Source: Falsirhodobacter algicola
Lineage (GTDB): Bacteria; Pseudomonadota; Alphaproteobacteria; Rhodobacterales; Rhodobacteraceae
NCBI RefSeq assembly: GCF_018279165.1
Contig: NZ_CP047289.1
Span: 1 to 64,000, forward strand
Direction: 5' to 3'
Length of the DNA stretch: 64,000 nt
Shown: positions 45,179-53,962 of the stretch, piece by piece
How positions within the stretch are numbered: the stretch's first letter is position 1
Layout of the letters: every line of letters starts with the position of its first letter
The notes under the pieces: generated by a model
The model's database searches: none
Told to the model about the DNA's origin: nothing
What the model saw: only the letters and a program-made list of their open reading frames with translations
Position numbers and translations under genes: made by a program

Positions 45179-45210
45179 GCTACCAATGCCCCGTTCGGGG
45201 CGATGGTAGC
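45179..45210 (-). other. hairpin that includes the tRNA-Met 3' end
   Basis: GCCCC (45188-45192) and GGGGC (45197-45201) form a stem with a 4-base loop directly after the tRNA. Outside this, TGGTAGC (45204-45210, the complement of the tRNA 3' GCTACCA) is matched by GCTACCA at 45179-45185. The precursor could thus fold its CCA end into an extended stem. Possibly a processing signal or weak first terminator. Confidence 0.5.
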
Positions 45211-45280
45211 GGAGGAGGGATTTGAACCCCCGACCTAAGGATTATGATTCCTCCGCTCTAACCAGCTGAGCTACTCCGCC
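45204..45280 (-). tRNA. tRNA-Met (CAT)
   Basis: 77 nt including an encoded CCA. On the minus strand the acceptor GGCGGAG pairs with CTCCGCT (one mismatch-tolerant end), the D arm is GCTC...GAGC, the anticodon stem is GAGGA/TCCTT with loop A-T-CAT-A-A, and the T arm is GGGGG/CCCTC-type with TTCAAAT. Anticodon CAT; the sequence looks like the elongator tRNA-Met of Alphaproteobacteria. It lacks the initiator GGG/CCC anticodon stem. A lysidine-modified tRNA-Ile2 cannot be fully excluded without comparison. Confidence 0.93.
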
Positions 45281-45330
45281 ATCGGGGCGGACAGATATTG
45301 GCAGGGGCGGGGAAGGTCAAGCACCTTTTT

Positions 45331-45801
45331 TCATTTTCCGTCGCGCAGTTTGCGCCAGTCCTGTCCCGTCTGGCGGGCGAATTCGCGCGTGCGCTGCTGG
45401 ATGCGCTGTTCCACCTTGCCGCGCGCAAGGCGCAGCGACTGCACCAGAAGGCGCGCGGCGATGTTCAGAGGCTTGATCTCGATCCGCGAGGTCAGAAGCG
45501 TGCGGTTTTCCGACAGGGAGGTGAGTTCGAAATCCGAGTCGATCTGCAGCGCTGCATCCAGCGCGCGAAAACGCAGCACCGTGTCCGGGGTCATCTCGGT
45601 CAGGGTCACGGCCATGTCGCGCTTGCGTCCGCGAATCGGGATACGCGTCTGCCACGTGGTGCCGGTCTGGACGGGGCCGGGCTGGCGCTGCAGCACCACG
45701 TCGCGGTTGCGGATCTTCCGCTCCCACATGTCGAAATCGGTCATCCGTTCGAACACGAAGGGGGCAGGGGCCTCGATCTCGGCCTTGCTGATGATTTTCA
45801 T
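45331..45801 (-). CDS. SRPBCC (START-like) family protein
   Basis: 156 aa. MKIISKAEIEAPAPFVFERMTDFDMWERKI is the typical start of a START/Bet v1-like helix-grip fold, followed by strands (TTWQTRIPIRGRKRDMAVTLTEM; TVLRFRALDAALQIDSDFELTSL) and a long basic C-terminal helix. It probably binds a lipid or other hydrophobic ligand; no specific function is known. The ATG overlaps the nudC stop (ATGA). Confidence 0.75.
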   Translation of the reverse strand: MKIISKAEIEAPAPFVFERMTDFDMWERKIRNRDVVLQRQPGPVQTGTTWQTRIPIRGRKRDMAVTLTEMTPDTVLRFRALDAALQIDSDFELTSLSENRTLLTSRIEIKPLNIAARLLVQSLRLARGKVEQRIQQRTREFARQTGQDWRKLRDGK

Positions 45802-46667
45802 GCGGTCTCCGTGCCAGAGGGTGGGTCGAGATCGTCGGCGAGCCAACGCAGGATCAGATGGCGGGCGATCGTCCCCTCGCGGGGGAGCGAGATGTCGGGA
45901 TGGGTGCCGGCCAGCGCCCGCACCACCTCCTGCCGATCGGCCCAAAGCGCAGATTCGAGTTCGACGGGGTCGATGGTCAGGGCCTCCTCCTCCGCCTCGG
46001 CGACAAAGCCCATCATCAGCGACGACGGGAACGGCCATGGCTGGCTGAGGATATAGCGGACCGCGCCGGTGCGGATGCCGGCCTCTTCCTGCACCTCGCG
46101 GCGGACGGCGGCTTCGGGCGTTTCCCCCGGCTCCACGAACCCGGCAAGGCAGGAATGCATTCCGGCGGGCCATTGCGCGGCGCGGCCCAGAAGCATCCGG
46201 TCCCCCCGGCGCACCAGCATGATGACCACCGGATCGGTGCGCGGGAAATGCCGCGCCCCGCAGGCATCGCAGATCCGCAGCCAACCGCCCTGCGCCATCC
46301 GCGATGGGGCGCCGCAGGCCGCGCAGAACCCATGGCTCCGGTGCCAGTTGAAGAGCGCGCGCGCCGTCGCCGCCATCTCCCCCTCGGGCGGGGACAGGGT
46401 CGTCATCAGGGCGCGCAGCTCGCTCAGCGCTTCTTCGGGCTGCTCCATTTCGCAGGCGAAGAAATCGTTCCGCGCGTCGCGGCCGAGATAGATCATGTCG
46501 CGCCCCTGCAGGGCGGGATCGTCGGCGGGCCGCCAGATCAGCCCCTCGGGGCCGGCGGGGAAGCGTCCCTGCCAGACCGGCAGGATGCGGGCGGGGCGAT
46601 CCTGCCCGCCATCCCGCAGATGCGCCGCACGGTCATGGCCCGAACTGGCGAAAGCAATGCTGTGCAC
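45798..46667 (-). CDS. nudC: NAD(H) pyrophosphatase NudC
   Basis: 289 aa. A zinc ribbon (C115, C118, C133, C136; CAACG...CDACGARHFPRTDP) precedes the Nudix box GFVEPGETPEAAVRREVQEEAGI (176-198), and SQPWPFPSSLMMGF is the NudC-specific SQPWPFPxS motif. Hydrolyses NAD(H) and removes NAD caps from RNA in E. coli. The GTG start at 46667 was chosen because AGGAG lies 8 bp upstream and homology starts about there. Translationally coupled to the SRPBCC gene. Confidence 0.93.
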   Translation of the reverse strand: MHSIAFASSGHDRAAHLRDGGQDRPARILPVWQGRFPAGPEGLIWRPADDPALQGRDMIYLGRDARNDFFACEMEQPEEALSELRALMTTLSPPEGEMAATARALFNWHRSHGFCAACGAPSRMAQGGWLRICDACGARHFPRTDPVVIMLVRRGDRMLLGRAAQWPAGMHSCLAGFVEPGETPEAAVRREVQEEAGIRTGAVRYILSQPWPFPSSLMMGFVAEAEEEALTIDPVELESALWADRQEVVRALAGTHPDISLPREGTIARHLILRWLADDLDPPSGTETA

Positions 46668-46826
46668 GCGCGTCTCTCCTTGTTCCCTACCAGCAATAGA
46701 CCTCGTGACGCCGCGGCAAAAGCCTGAAAAATGCAGGCCGGCACTGGATTTCCCGTGTCGGCTAAGACAGTCTTGCCAAGGGCGGGTATGACGGAGACCG
46801 GAACGCGTGATCAGGGCTGAAACCGA

Positions 46827-48566
46827 ATGACCGGGGCGCTTCATGTGCGTCTGCTGGCCACCAGCGACATGCACGGTCATCTCTCGGCCTGGGATTACCA
46901 TACGGGGCGCGAGGCCCCCTATGGGCTGTCGCGCGTGGCGACGGCGGTGGCGCGCCTGCGGGGCGAGGCCGGGCTGACGCTGCTGCTGGACAATGGCGAC
47001 ACGCTGCAGGGCAGCGCGCTGGCCGATCATGCCGCCGATGCCGGGGGGCAGGGGCATCCGGTGATCCTTGCGATGAACCACATGCGCTATGACGCGGCGA
47101 CGCTGGGCAATCACGAGTTCAACTACGGCCTGCCCTTTCTGCGGCAGGTCCTGGCGGGGGCGGCGTTTCCGGTCGTCGCGGCCAATATCACCGTGCCCGA
47201 AGGCGCGATCGCCCCGCGCCATGTCGTGCTGGACCGGGTGGTGCGCGGCCCGGATGGCCGGGACCATGCGCTGCGCATCGGGGTGATCGGGTTCCTGCCG
47301 CCGCAGGTGACGGTCTGGGACCGGGCGCATCTCGATGGCCGGCTGGAGGTGGAGGGGATCGTCGCCGCCGCCCGCGCCCAGATCCCCGCATTGCGGGCCA
47401 TGTGCGATCTGGTGGTGGTGCTGGCCCATACCGGCTTTGGCGATGGCAGCCCCGCGCCCGAGGCGGAGAATGCCGCCCTCGCGCTGGCAGAGGTGGAGAG
47501 GATCGACGCGATCGTCACCGGCCACACCCATGTCGTCTTTCCCGCTGCGCCCCATGAACGGCTCGGCGGTTGTCCGGCGGTGGCGGTGGGGGCGCGCGGC
47601 TCGCATCTGGGGGTGGTGGACCTGTGGCTCGATCCGGCGACCAAGGCGGTTCAGCGGGCCGAGGCGCGGGCAATCGACATGTCTGCCGAAATGCCGGACC
47701 CGGAGCTGGAGCGCGTCGTCGCCCCCGCGCATGAGGCGGTGCTGGATCTGGTCGCCCGCCCCGTCGGCGTGTCCGAGGTGCCGCTCAACACCTTCTTTGC
47801 GCTGATCGCCCCATCGCCGGCGGTGGCGCTGATCGCCGATGCCGCCGCCGCCCATGTCCGCGCGCTTCTGCCCGACGAGGATGTGGTGCTGGCCACCGGC
47901 CTTCCCTTCAAGGCGGGGGGCCGGGGGGGCTGCGGCTTTTACACCGACGTTCCGGCAGGCCCGCTCAGCAATCGGCACATCGCCGACATCTACAGCTATC
48001 CCAACACGCTGGATGTGCTGCGCATGACGGGGGCCGAGGTCGCCACGTGGCTGGAGCGTGCGACCTCCATCTTTCGGCAGATCACGCCGGGGGTGCAGGA
48101 TCAGGATCTGCTGGATCCCGATTTCGCCGCCTATCACTTCGACATCATCCACGGCGTGGATTTCGCGATCGACCTTGCCCGCCCGCCGATGTTCGATGCG
48201 GCGGGGCGGCAGATCGGGGCCGGGCGCATCGCGGATCTGCGGCTGAAGGGCCGCCCCCTGTCGCCCGATCAATGCGTCATCGTCGCCACCAGCAATTACC
48301 GCGCGAACGGTACGGGCGGCTTTGCGCCGCGCGCGCCCTTTCTGCGCGATGTCGGCCGGGTGCAGGATGTGATCCGTGCCCATGCCGCGCAGGCGCCGGT
48401 GACCGCGCTGCGCCCGTTCTGGCGATTCCTGCCGATGCCCGGCACCTCGGTCCGGTTCGAAACGGCCCCCGCCGCGCTGCATCATCTGGCCGAGGTGCCG
48501 CATCTGGCCCTCACCCCCCTCGGCGTTGGGACGGATGGCTTCCTGCGGCTGCGGCTCGATCTGTGA
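46827..48566 (+). CDS. 2',3'-cyclic-nucleotide 2'-phosphodiesterase / 3'-nucleotidase family protein, no signal peptide
   Basis: 579 aa. An N-terminal metallophosphoesterase domain has LLATSDMHGHL, LLLDNGDTLQGS, TLGNHEFNYG and VTGHTHVVFP, giving the two-metal ligands; the C-terminal 5'-nucleotidase domain carries RADNTLY-like substrate loops (IYSYPNTLDVLRMTG, VATSNYRANGTGGF). Matches CpdB/YfkN proteins. Those are exported, but this protein begins directly with the catalytic domain (MTGALHVRLLATSD), so it looks cytoplasmic unless the true start was missed; the 160 bp upstream encodes no in-frame hydrophobic segment that I can see. Confidence 0.88.
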   Translation: MTGALHVRLLATSDMHGHLSAWDYHTGREAPYGLSRVATAVARLRGEAGLTLLLDNGDTLQGSALADHAADAGGQGHPVILAMNHMRYDAATLGNHEFNYGLPFLRQVLAGAAFPVVAANITVPEGAIAPRHVVLDRVVRGPDGRDHALRIGVIGFLPPQVTVWDRAHLDGRLEVEGIVAAARAQIPALRAMCDLVVVLAHTGFGDGSPAPEAENAALALAEVERIDAIVTGHTHVVFPAAPHERLGGCPAVAVGARGSHLGVVDLWLDPATKAVQRAEARAIDMSAEMPDPELERVVAPAHEAVLDLVARPVGVSEVPLNTFFALIAPSPAVALIADAAAAHVRALLPDEDVVLATGLPFKAGGRGGCGFYTDVPAGPLSNRHIADIYSYPNTLDVLRMTGAEVATWLERATSIFRQITPGVQDQDLLDPDFAAYHFDIIHGVDFAIDLARPPMFDAAGRQIGAGRIADLRLKGRPLSPDQCVIVATSNYRANGTGGFAPRAPFLRDVGRVQDVIRAHAAQAPVTALRPFWRFLPMPGTSVRFETAPAALHHLAEVPHLALTPLGVGTDGFLRLRLDL

Positions 48567-48601
48567 CTTGCCTTCGCGGCGCGTCTTGCCTATATCGACC
48601 C

Positions 48602-48699
48602 CCGAGAGGTTGGCGCGGGCAAGCGCCTCGCCAACCCGGTCAGGTCCGGAAGGAAGCAGCCGTAACGAGTCCCGTTTGGGTCGTTGTCCAGCCTCTCAC
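48602..48699 (+). ncRNA. ffs: signal recognition particle RNA (4.5S type)
   Basis: About 98 nt. The conserved apical domain GGTCAGGTCCGG, AAGGAAGCAGCC and GTAACGAG is intact, including the GGAA tetraloop and the asymmetric loop bound by Ffh. The ends pair (GAGAGG near 48604 with CCTCTC near 48692), and GTTGGCG pairs with CGCCAAC in the lower helix region. Ends are placed by pairing and may be off by a few bases. In many relatives ffs is followed by dnaX; here it is not. Confidence 0.93.
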
Positions 48700-48869
48700 C
48701 TTTCCCCATCCTTGCATGTTCTCACGCCGCCTGCTTTGCGGGCTAAGCGACTGTTTTGACGCACATTATCTGTGCAAAAGGCGGGTCTGCGGCCCAAAGG
48801 CTGTGCAGCGTCATGGGATCGCCGGTGCGGCCCCTCTATGAGGGGGCGTCACTACAAGGAAATCCCCCT
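48700..48869 (+). promoter_or_regulatory. structured leader of the exported nucleosidase gene
   Basis: 170 bp between ffs and the ATG at 48870, with no coding evidence. Near its end CCCCTC (48831-48836) can pair with GAGGGG (48840-48845). The same G-run (48842-48846) can instead pair with CCCCC at 48864-48868, which would place the AAGGA ribosome binding site (48857-48861) in the loop. The two structures exclude each other, so this may be a translational switch. No known riboswitch core was recognised. Confidence 0.35.
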
Positions 48870-49760
48870 ATGCTTCCCCTCCGCCCTGTCGCAGCGATGC
48901 TTCTGTTGTCTGCAGCCCCGGCGCTGGCCGATGTGCCGCGCATCGCCGTGATGTCGGCCTTTGAGCCGGAATGGATCAGCCTTCAGGCCGATCTGCAGAA
49001 TGCCGAAAGCCAGACGATCAACGGTCAGCGATTCATCACGGGCACGCTGTCCGGCAAGGATGTCGTGCTGTTCCTGTCGGGCGTATCGATGGTCAATGCG
49101 GCGATGACGACGCAGCTGGCGCTGGATCATTTCGACATCGACAAGGTCGTCTTCTCGGGGATTGCGGGCGGGGTAGACCCGTCGCTGCATATCGGGGATG
49201 TCGTCGTCGCCGCCGAATGGGGCCAGTGGCTGGAGACGGCGATGGCCCGCCACACGGGGGAGGGGTACGAGCTGCCGACCTTCCTGTCCTCGCCCTTCCC
49301 GAACCACGAGATGTTCTTCACGCAGGAAACGACCGTCGCCTCGGCGCGGGGTGAGCCCGAGACACGCTTCTGGTTTCCCGCCGACCCGGACCTGCTGAAG
49401 GTCGCCGAAGAGGTCGCGGCCGATACCGAACTGGCCGACTGTTCGGGCGACGATGCCTGCCTCGATCACCAGCCCGAGGTTCATGTCGGCGGCAACGGCG
49501 TGTCGGGATCGGCCTTCATGGACAATGCCGACATCCGCAAATGGATCTTCTCCACCTTCGATGCGCGGGTGGTGGATATGGAATCGACGGCGGTGGCGCA
49601 GGTCGCTTGGGCGAACGAGGTTCCGTTCATCGCCTTCCGCTCGCTGTCCGATCTGGCCGGGGGCGGCGAGGGGGAGAACGAGATGGGCATCTTCATGTCC
49701 CTCGCCTCCGAGAATTCGGCCAAGCTGGTGAAGGCCTTCCTCGCCAAGCTGCCGGAATGA
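48870..49760 (+). CDS. exported 5'-methylthioadenosine/S-adenosylhomocysteine nucleosidase-like protein
   Basis: 296 aa. Signal peptide at residues 1-20 (cleavage near ALA-DVP). The mature part is the nucleoside phosphorylase fold: IAVMSAFEPEWISLQADL at the start, VVFSGIAGGVDPSLHIGDVVVA, VVDMESTAVAQVAWANEVPFIAFRSLSDLAGG, where DMES and SLSD correspond to the DMEG and catalytic D of MTA/SAH nucleosidase. Export to the periplasm is unusual for this activity. A central insertion has two Cys (DCSGDDAC), possibly a disulfide. ATG 48870 has AAGGA at 9 bp; an upstream in-frame ATG at 48756 has no site. Confidence 0.82.
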   Translation: MLPLRPVAAMLLLSAAPALADVPRIAVMSAFEPEWISLQADLQNAESQTINGQRFITGTLSGKDVVLFLSGVSMVNAAMTTQLALDHFDIDKVVFSGIAGGVDPSLHIGDVVVAAEWGQWLETAMARHTGEGYELPTFLSSPFPNHEMFFTQETTVASARGEPETRFWFPADPDLLKVAEEVAADTELADCSGDDACLDHQPEVHVGGNGVSGSAFMDNADIRKWIFSTFDARVVDMESTAVAQVAWANEVPFIAFRSLSDLAGGGEGENEMGIFMSLASENSAKLVKAFLAKLPE

Positions 49761-49769
49761 GAGGGGCAT

Positions 49770-49793
49770 CCCCGCGCGCCGCGGCGTGCGGGG
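49770..49793. terminator. hairpin between convergent genes
   Basis: CCCCGCGCGCC (49770-49780) faces GGCGTGCGGGG (49783-49793) with one G-U pair. It occupies the 39-bp gap between the nucleosidase stop and the TauE stop. No U-run. Confidence 0.5.
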
Positions 49794-49799
49794 GTCGCC

Positions 49800-50558
49800 T
49801 CAGACCATCTGCCAGATCAGCCGCAGCGCCAGCGCGGTGGAGGTCAGCACCAGAAGCGGCTTGATGACCCGCGCGCCGATCCGCATCGCAAGGGCGGCGC
49901 CCGTGGCCGCGCCCGCCACCTGACATCCCGCCATCATGAGCCCCAGCAGCCAGACCGGTTGCCCCACGGCCGCAAAGGCCAGCAGCCCGCCAAGGTTCGA
50001 GGCGAGGTTCAGCAGCTTCGTCTGCGCCGTTGCCCGCAGGATGCCATGCCCAGCCAGTAGCACGAAGCTGAGCATGTAGAACGCCCCCGCGCCGGGGCCG
50101 ACCAGCCCGTCGTAGAAACCGACGAGCGGCACCGCCGTCAGCGCAAAGAGCGCCGGCGTGATGCGCCGCGCCCGGTCACGGTCATCGAGGCCGGGTTTGA
50201 GCGCAAAGAACAGCGCGATGCCGATCAGCACGGCGGGCAGGGCATAGCGCAACGCCTCGGTCGGAAGATGCGCGACGAGCGCCGCGCCCGCCACACCGGC
50301 GACGAAGGCGATCAGCGCCGGGACGAGCTGCGCCCGCGGGTCCACGAGGCCGCGCCGTGCGTAGGAAAAGGCCGCCGTCGCGGCGCCGAACGCCCCTTGG
50401 ATCTTGTTCGTCGCCAGCGCCTGCGCCGGCGGAAGCCCCGCCAGCATCAACGCCGGAACCGTGATCAGCCCGCCCCCGCCCGCAATGGCATCGACGAAGC
50501 CCGCCGCAAAGGCGGCGCAGGCGAGCATGAGGACGAGATCGGGGGATAAAGCGAACAT
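49800..50558 (-). CDS. TauE/SafE family transporter (YfcA-like)
   Basis: 252 aa, about eight membrane helices. AAGFVDAIAGGGGLITVPALMLAGLPPAQALATNK and VGFYDGLVGPGAGAFYMLSF are the two family repeats, with the GGGGLI and GPGAG signatures. Closer to the YfcA/DUF81 subgroup than to the TauE gene at 23694-24614. Probable anion exporter of unknown substrate. Monocistronic by position. Confidence 0.88.
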   Translation of the reverse strand: MFALSPDLVLMLACAAFAAGFVDAIAGGGGLITVPALMLAGLPPAQALATNKIQGAFGAATAAFSYARRGLVDPRAQLVPALIAFVAGVAGAALVAHLPTEALRYALPAVLIGIALFFALKPGLDDRDRARRITPALFALTAVPLVGFYDGLVGPGAGAFYMLSFVLLAGHGILRATAQTKLLNLASNLGGLLAFAAVGQPVWLLGLMMAGCQVAGAATGAALAMRIGARVIKPLLVLTSTALALRLIWQMV

Positions 50559-50649
50559 CCCGGCCTCATGCCCGCCGCCGCGAGGGGCGTCAAGACAGGA
50601 CCGGAATGGGGTGGGCGGCGGGATGATCCGCCGCCCGGAACGGGGCCGA

Positions 50650-52335
50650 TCACTCGGCCGCCTGATCCATCTTCACCATGTGCAGACCGCCCAGCACTTC
50701 TTCGGCGGTGGTCTGACGGTTGGTCACGGAACTGGTCCACTGGCCCCAGACATCCGGGTCGATGACATCGCCGTTATGGCCCAGATTGGCCATGCGGCGG
50801 GTGTCGTCCTCGGTCAGGACCTGACCGGGCAGCGGCTCCATCTTGGCGACATCCTCGGGTGCGATCCCGATCATCTCGCCCACGCGGGTGCCGTAGTCGT
50901 CATGGACCATCAGGAAATGCCAGACCATCCGCTCCTGCACGTCGCGTTCGCAATCGCCCAGAAGGGTGCCCATGTTCAGGATCAGATCGTCCCGCTCCCA
51001 CTGCATCATGGTGCAGAACCGCCCGCGCGCCTGCGCATAATCGTTGCGCCGCTCCAGCACGGAACGGGTCAACCGGCCGTGGATCTCCGGCGGGTTGTTC
51101 GGCGCGTCGCGGTCCGATTCCGCCAGACCGTTATGGATCGACGGCTCGAAGTTCACATGCGGGTTTGCGCCCGGCGCCAGATCGCGCCCGAAGGACATCT
51201 GCCCACCGTCGTAATTGGTGGCGACCTTCGCGTTCTTGGCCCGGTTCACCGGCAGTTGCAGATAATTCGTGCCGACGCGGTACCGCTGCGTGTCCGAATA
51301 GGAGAAGGTCCGACCGACCAGCATCTTGTCGTCCGAGAAGTCCAGCCCGTCGACCAGCACGCCCGTGCCCATCGCGATCTGCTCGTTCTCGTCGAAGAAG
51401 TTCTCCACGTTGCGGTTCAGCGTCATGACGCCGACATGGTGCAGCGGGAAATCCTTTTCCGGCCAGATCTTGGTATCGTCGAGCGGGTCCCAATCGAGTT
51501 CGGGATGCTCGTGATCCTCCATGATCTGAACGTAGAAGTCCCATTGCGGATACTCGCCACGCTCGATCGCGGTATAGAGGTCCTTGGAGGCCGACCCGAA
51601 ATCCTTGCCCTGAACCTTTTCCGCTTCTTCGGCGGTCAGGCAGGCGATGCCCTGACGCGGGTGCCAGTGATATTTGACGAGGACCGTGTTCCCTTCGGCA
51701 TTCACCATTTTGTAGGTGTTCACGCCGAACCCCTCCATATGGCGATACGAGGCGGGGATGCCGCGCGGGCTGAACAGATGCGTCAGCATGTGCATCGATT
51801 CGGGCGTCTGCGACATGAAATCGAAGATGCGGTTCGGTTCCTGCCGGAAGGTGACGGGATCGGGCTTCAGCGAGTGGATCACGTCCGGGAACTTGATCGC
51901 GTCACGGATGAAGAAGACGGCGAGGTTGTTGCCGACGAGATCCCAGTTGCCATCCTCGGTGTAGAATTTCACGGCAAAGCCGCGCGGATCGCGGGCCGCT
52001 TCGGAACTGTCGCGCCCGCCGATGACGGTGGAGAAACGGATGGCGACCGGGGTCTTCTTGCCCTTCTCCTGAAACAGCTTGGCGCGGGTATAGGCAGAGG
52101 CGGGCTTGTCGCCGATCATGCCGGTCGCTTCGAAATCGCCGTAGCAGACGAAGCCGCGCGCATGGACGACCCGTTCGGGGATGCGCTCGCGGTCGAAATG
52201 GGTGATCTTTTCGAGGAAGTGATAGTTTTCGAGCGTGGCGGGCCCACGTGGCCCCACCGTCCGCTGCGACTGGTTGTTGGTGATCGGATGGCCCTGGCGG
52301 TTCGTCAGCGTGCGGTTGGGATCATCACGGTCCAT
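50650..52335 (-). CDS. catalase (monofunctional, heme)
   Basis: 561 aa. [16 protein letters not shown] holds the distal His (H58), followed by [38 protein letters not shown] with the distal Asn. [23 protein letters not shown] carries the proximal heme Tyr (Y346). No C-terminal flavodoxin-like domain, so not the KatE/HPII large type. Degrades hydrogen peroxide. GGAGAGACGCC precedes the ATG. No OxyR gene is adjacent. The N terminus has an extra Asn/Gln-rich stretch ([14 protein letters not shown]) usual in this clade. Confidence 0.95.
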   Translation of the reverse strand: MDRDDPNRTLTNRQGHPITNNQSQRTVGPRGPATLENYHFLEKITHFDRERIPERVVHARGFVCYGDFEATGMIGDKPASAYTRAKLFQEKGKKTPVAIRFSTVIGGRDSSEAARDPRGFAVKFYTEDGNWDLVGNNLAVFFIRDAIKFPDVIHSLKPDPVTFRQEPNRIFDFMSQTPESMHMLTHLFSPRGIPASYRHMEGFGVNTYKMVNAEGNTVLVKYHWHPRQGIACLTAEEAEKVQGKDFGSASKDLYTAIERGEYPQWDFYVQIMEDHEHPELDWDPLDDTKIWPEKDFPLHHVGVMTLNRNVENFFDENEQIAMGTGVLVDGLDFSDDKMLVGRTFSYSDTQRYRVGTNYLQLPVNRAKNAKVATNYDGGQMSFGRDLAPGANPHVNFEPSIHNGLAESDRDAPNNPPEIHGRLTRSVLERRNDYAQARGRFCTMMQWERDDLILNMGTLLGDCERDVQERMVWHFLMVHDDYGTRVGEMIGIAPEDVAKMEPLPGQVLTEDDTRRMANLGHNGDVIDPDVWGQWTSSVTNRQTTAEEVLGGLHMVKMDQAAE

Positions 52336-52387
52336 GGCGTCTCTCCTGCGGTGGTGTGGTCTCCTCCGCGAGAGGTAGCCGTCATGT

Positions 52388-52419
52388 CCGGGCTGACCAC
52401 CCTTTTTGGGCCAGCCCGG
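52388..52419 (-). terminator. hairpin downstream of the carboxypeptidase gene
   Basis: CCGGGCTGACC (52388-52398) pairs with GGCCAGCCCGG (52409-52419) with one wobble position and a loop rich in T on the plus strand. Lies 13 bp past the D,D-carboxypeptidase stop and about 50 bp before the catalase start, all on the minus strand. Downstream U-run is absent. Confidence 0.5.
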
Positions 52420-52431
52420 CAGCAGGCCGCC

Positions 52432-53832
52432 TTACGGCCCGATCTGGAAGCATTCCATCGAGCGGGCGACCAGCTTGCGGCAGGCAAGGTCCGCTTGGCC
52501 TTCGGTCAGCCCCATGATGTTGGCATCGTATCCGCTGCTGCGCTCGACGATGTTGCGCAGCCCGTCGCCCAAGGCTTCGCTTTCGGTCAGCACGGCCTGC
52601 GTCATTGCCCGGTCGGCAGAGCCGCGCGAGTTGAAGCGCCCGATGTTCACGCCCCAGTGCCGCCCGCCCGAGGTGGAGACGCGCGTCACCACTTCCTGCG
52701 GGGCAGGGTCGGCGGAGCGTTCCTTCAGGATTTCGAACGGAACGGGGCCGGGCGCGGCGGATGCCACGGCGACCTCGATCGAATCGTCGCGCGCCTCGGG
52801 GACGGGGGAGGAGGCGACCTGCGTCGCGGCGGCCACGGCGCCGTCGATGTCGTCCTGCATCTCGGTCACGGCGGTGGCGGTGGCGGCGACGCTGCTGCCC
52901 GGACGCGCCCGCGGGCGCAGCGATGCGGTCACGGCCAGCGATCCGTCCGGTGCGGCGCTGGCGATGGCGGCCGTGCTGGAATAATCGGGGGCCGAGGGCG
53001 CGACGATCGGCGCGTTCGCCTTGGCCTTGGAGAATCCGAGATCCAGCAGCTTCGTCATCTTGGCGTTGCGGTCGGCGGTGGAGCTTCCGCCCATCACCGT
53101 CGCGATGATGCGCACATTGCCTCGCAGCGCCGAGGCCGTGAGGTTGAAGCCCGCCGCCGAGGTGTAGCCCGTCTTGATCCCGTCCGCGCCCTCATAAGCA
53201 TCAAGGAAGCGGCGGTTCGTATTGGCGACCGTCGCCATTCCGGCATCGGTCGTGCGGCGCGAGAAGAGGTTGTAATATTGCGGGAAGTCGAAGAGCAGGT
53301 GGCGGCCGAGGATCGACATGTCATGGGCGGTGGACATGTGCCCGGCCCGCGTCAGCCCGTTGGCGTTCTTGAAGGTGGAGTTCTTCATGCCCAGCGCCTT
53401 GGCGGTGCGGTTCATCATGTCGGCGAAGGTCGCCTCGTCCCCGCCCAGCGCATCGCCGATGGCCGAAGCCGCGTCGTTGGCCGATTTCACCGCCGCCGCA
53501 CGGATCAGATAGCGCAGCGCGATCTTCTGCCCGGCCCGCAGACCAAGGCGCGAGGGCGGCTGCGAGGCGGCGTTCTTGGACACCGTCACCATCGTATCCA
53601 GCGTGATCTTGCCCTGCTGGATCGACTGGAAGGTGATATAGAGCGTCAGCATCTTCGTCAGCGATGCCGGATAAAGCCGCGTGTCGGAGTTGGTTTCGTA
53701 CAGCGTCTCGCCGGTGCGGGCATCCATGACATAGGCGGCATAGGGCACGGCACGCGCCACGCCCGCACATGTCATCGCCAGCAGCACGGCAAGCAGAATT
53801 GTTCGGACGAACTGCCCCGGAAGCGATGTCAT
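52432..53832 (-). CDS. D-alanyl-D-alanine carboxypeptidase (PBP5/6 type) with C-terminal SPOR-like domain
   Basis: 466 aa. Signal peptide 1-28. Active-site motifs of class C low-molecular-weight PBPs: S57-L-T-K60, S117-A-N119 and K220-T-G222. After the peptidase domain comes an Ala/Pro/Thr-rich linker (about 290-385) and a SPOR-type end (HWGVNIGRFNSRGSADRAMTQ...ACRKLVARSMECFQIGP) predicted to bind denuded peptidoglycan at the division site. Trims terminal D-Ala from stem peptides. ATG 53832 is preceded by GGGGCAGG; ATG further upstream would mask the signal peptide. Confidence 0.9.
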   Translation of the reverse strand: MTSLPGQFVRTILLAVLLAMTCAGVARAVPYAAYVMDARTGETLYETNSDTRLYPASLTKMLTLYITFQSIQQGKITLDTMVTVSKNAASQPPSRLGLRAGQKIALRYLIRAAAVKSANDAASAIGDALGGDEATFADMMNRTAKALGMKNSTFKNANGLTRAGHMSTAHDMSILGRHLLFDFPQYYNLFSRRTTDAGMATVANTNRRFLDAYEGADGIKTGYTSAAGFNLTASALRGNVRIIATVMGGSSTADRNAKMTKLLDLGFSKAKANAPIVAPSAPDYSSTAAIASAAPDGSLAVTASLRPRARPGSSVAATATAVTEMQDDIDGAVAAATQVASSPVPEARDDSIEVAVASAAPGPVPFEILKERSADPAPQEVVTRVSTSGGRHWGVNIGRFNSRGSADRAMTQAVLTESEALGDGLRNIVERSSGYDANIMGLTEGQADLACRKLVARSMECFQIGP

Positions 53833-53962
53833 CGCCTGCCCCTTCTTGTTCCTGCCTCGAGTCCCTTTCATTCTGACGAAGGGACATTGAGAACAGGCTA
53901 ACACGCCGCGCCGACTGCCGAAACCCTTTTGCGGCGCGTCGGCGGGATGACGTTGCGTTCGC

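Noticed and set aside
45204-45280. tRNA-Met as an integration site for a genomic island
   Set aside because: No integrase, no direct repeat of the tRNA 3' end at a distance and no compositional change on either side; the only nearby copy is a 7-base inverted match.
48700-48869. Known riboswitch (SAH, SAM-II, cobalamin or purine) in the nucleosidase leader
   Set aside because: I could not find the conserved core of any of these; only simple alternative stems are visible, so it is listed as a candidate regulatory leader without class.
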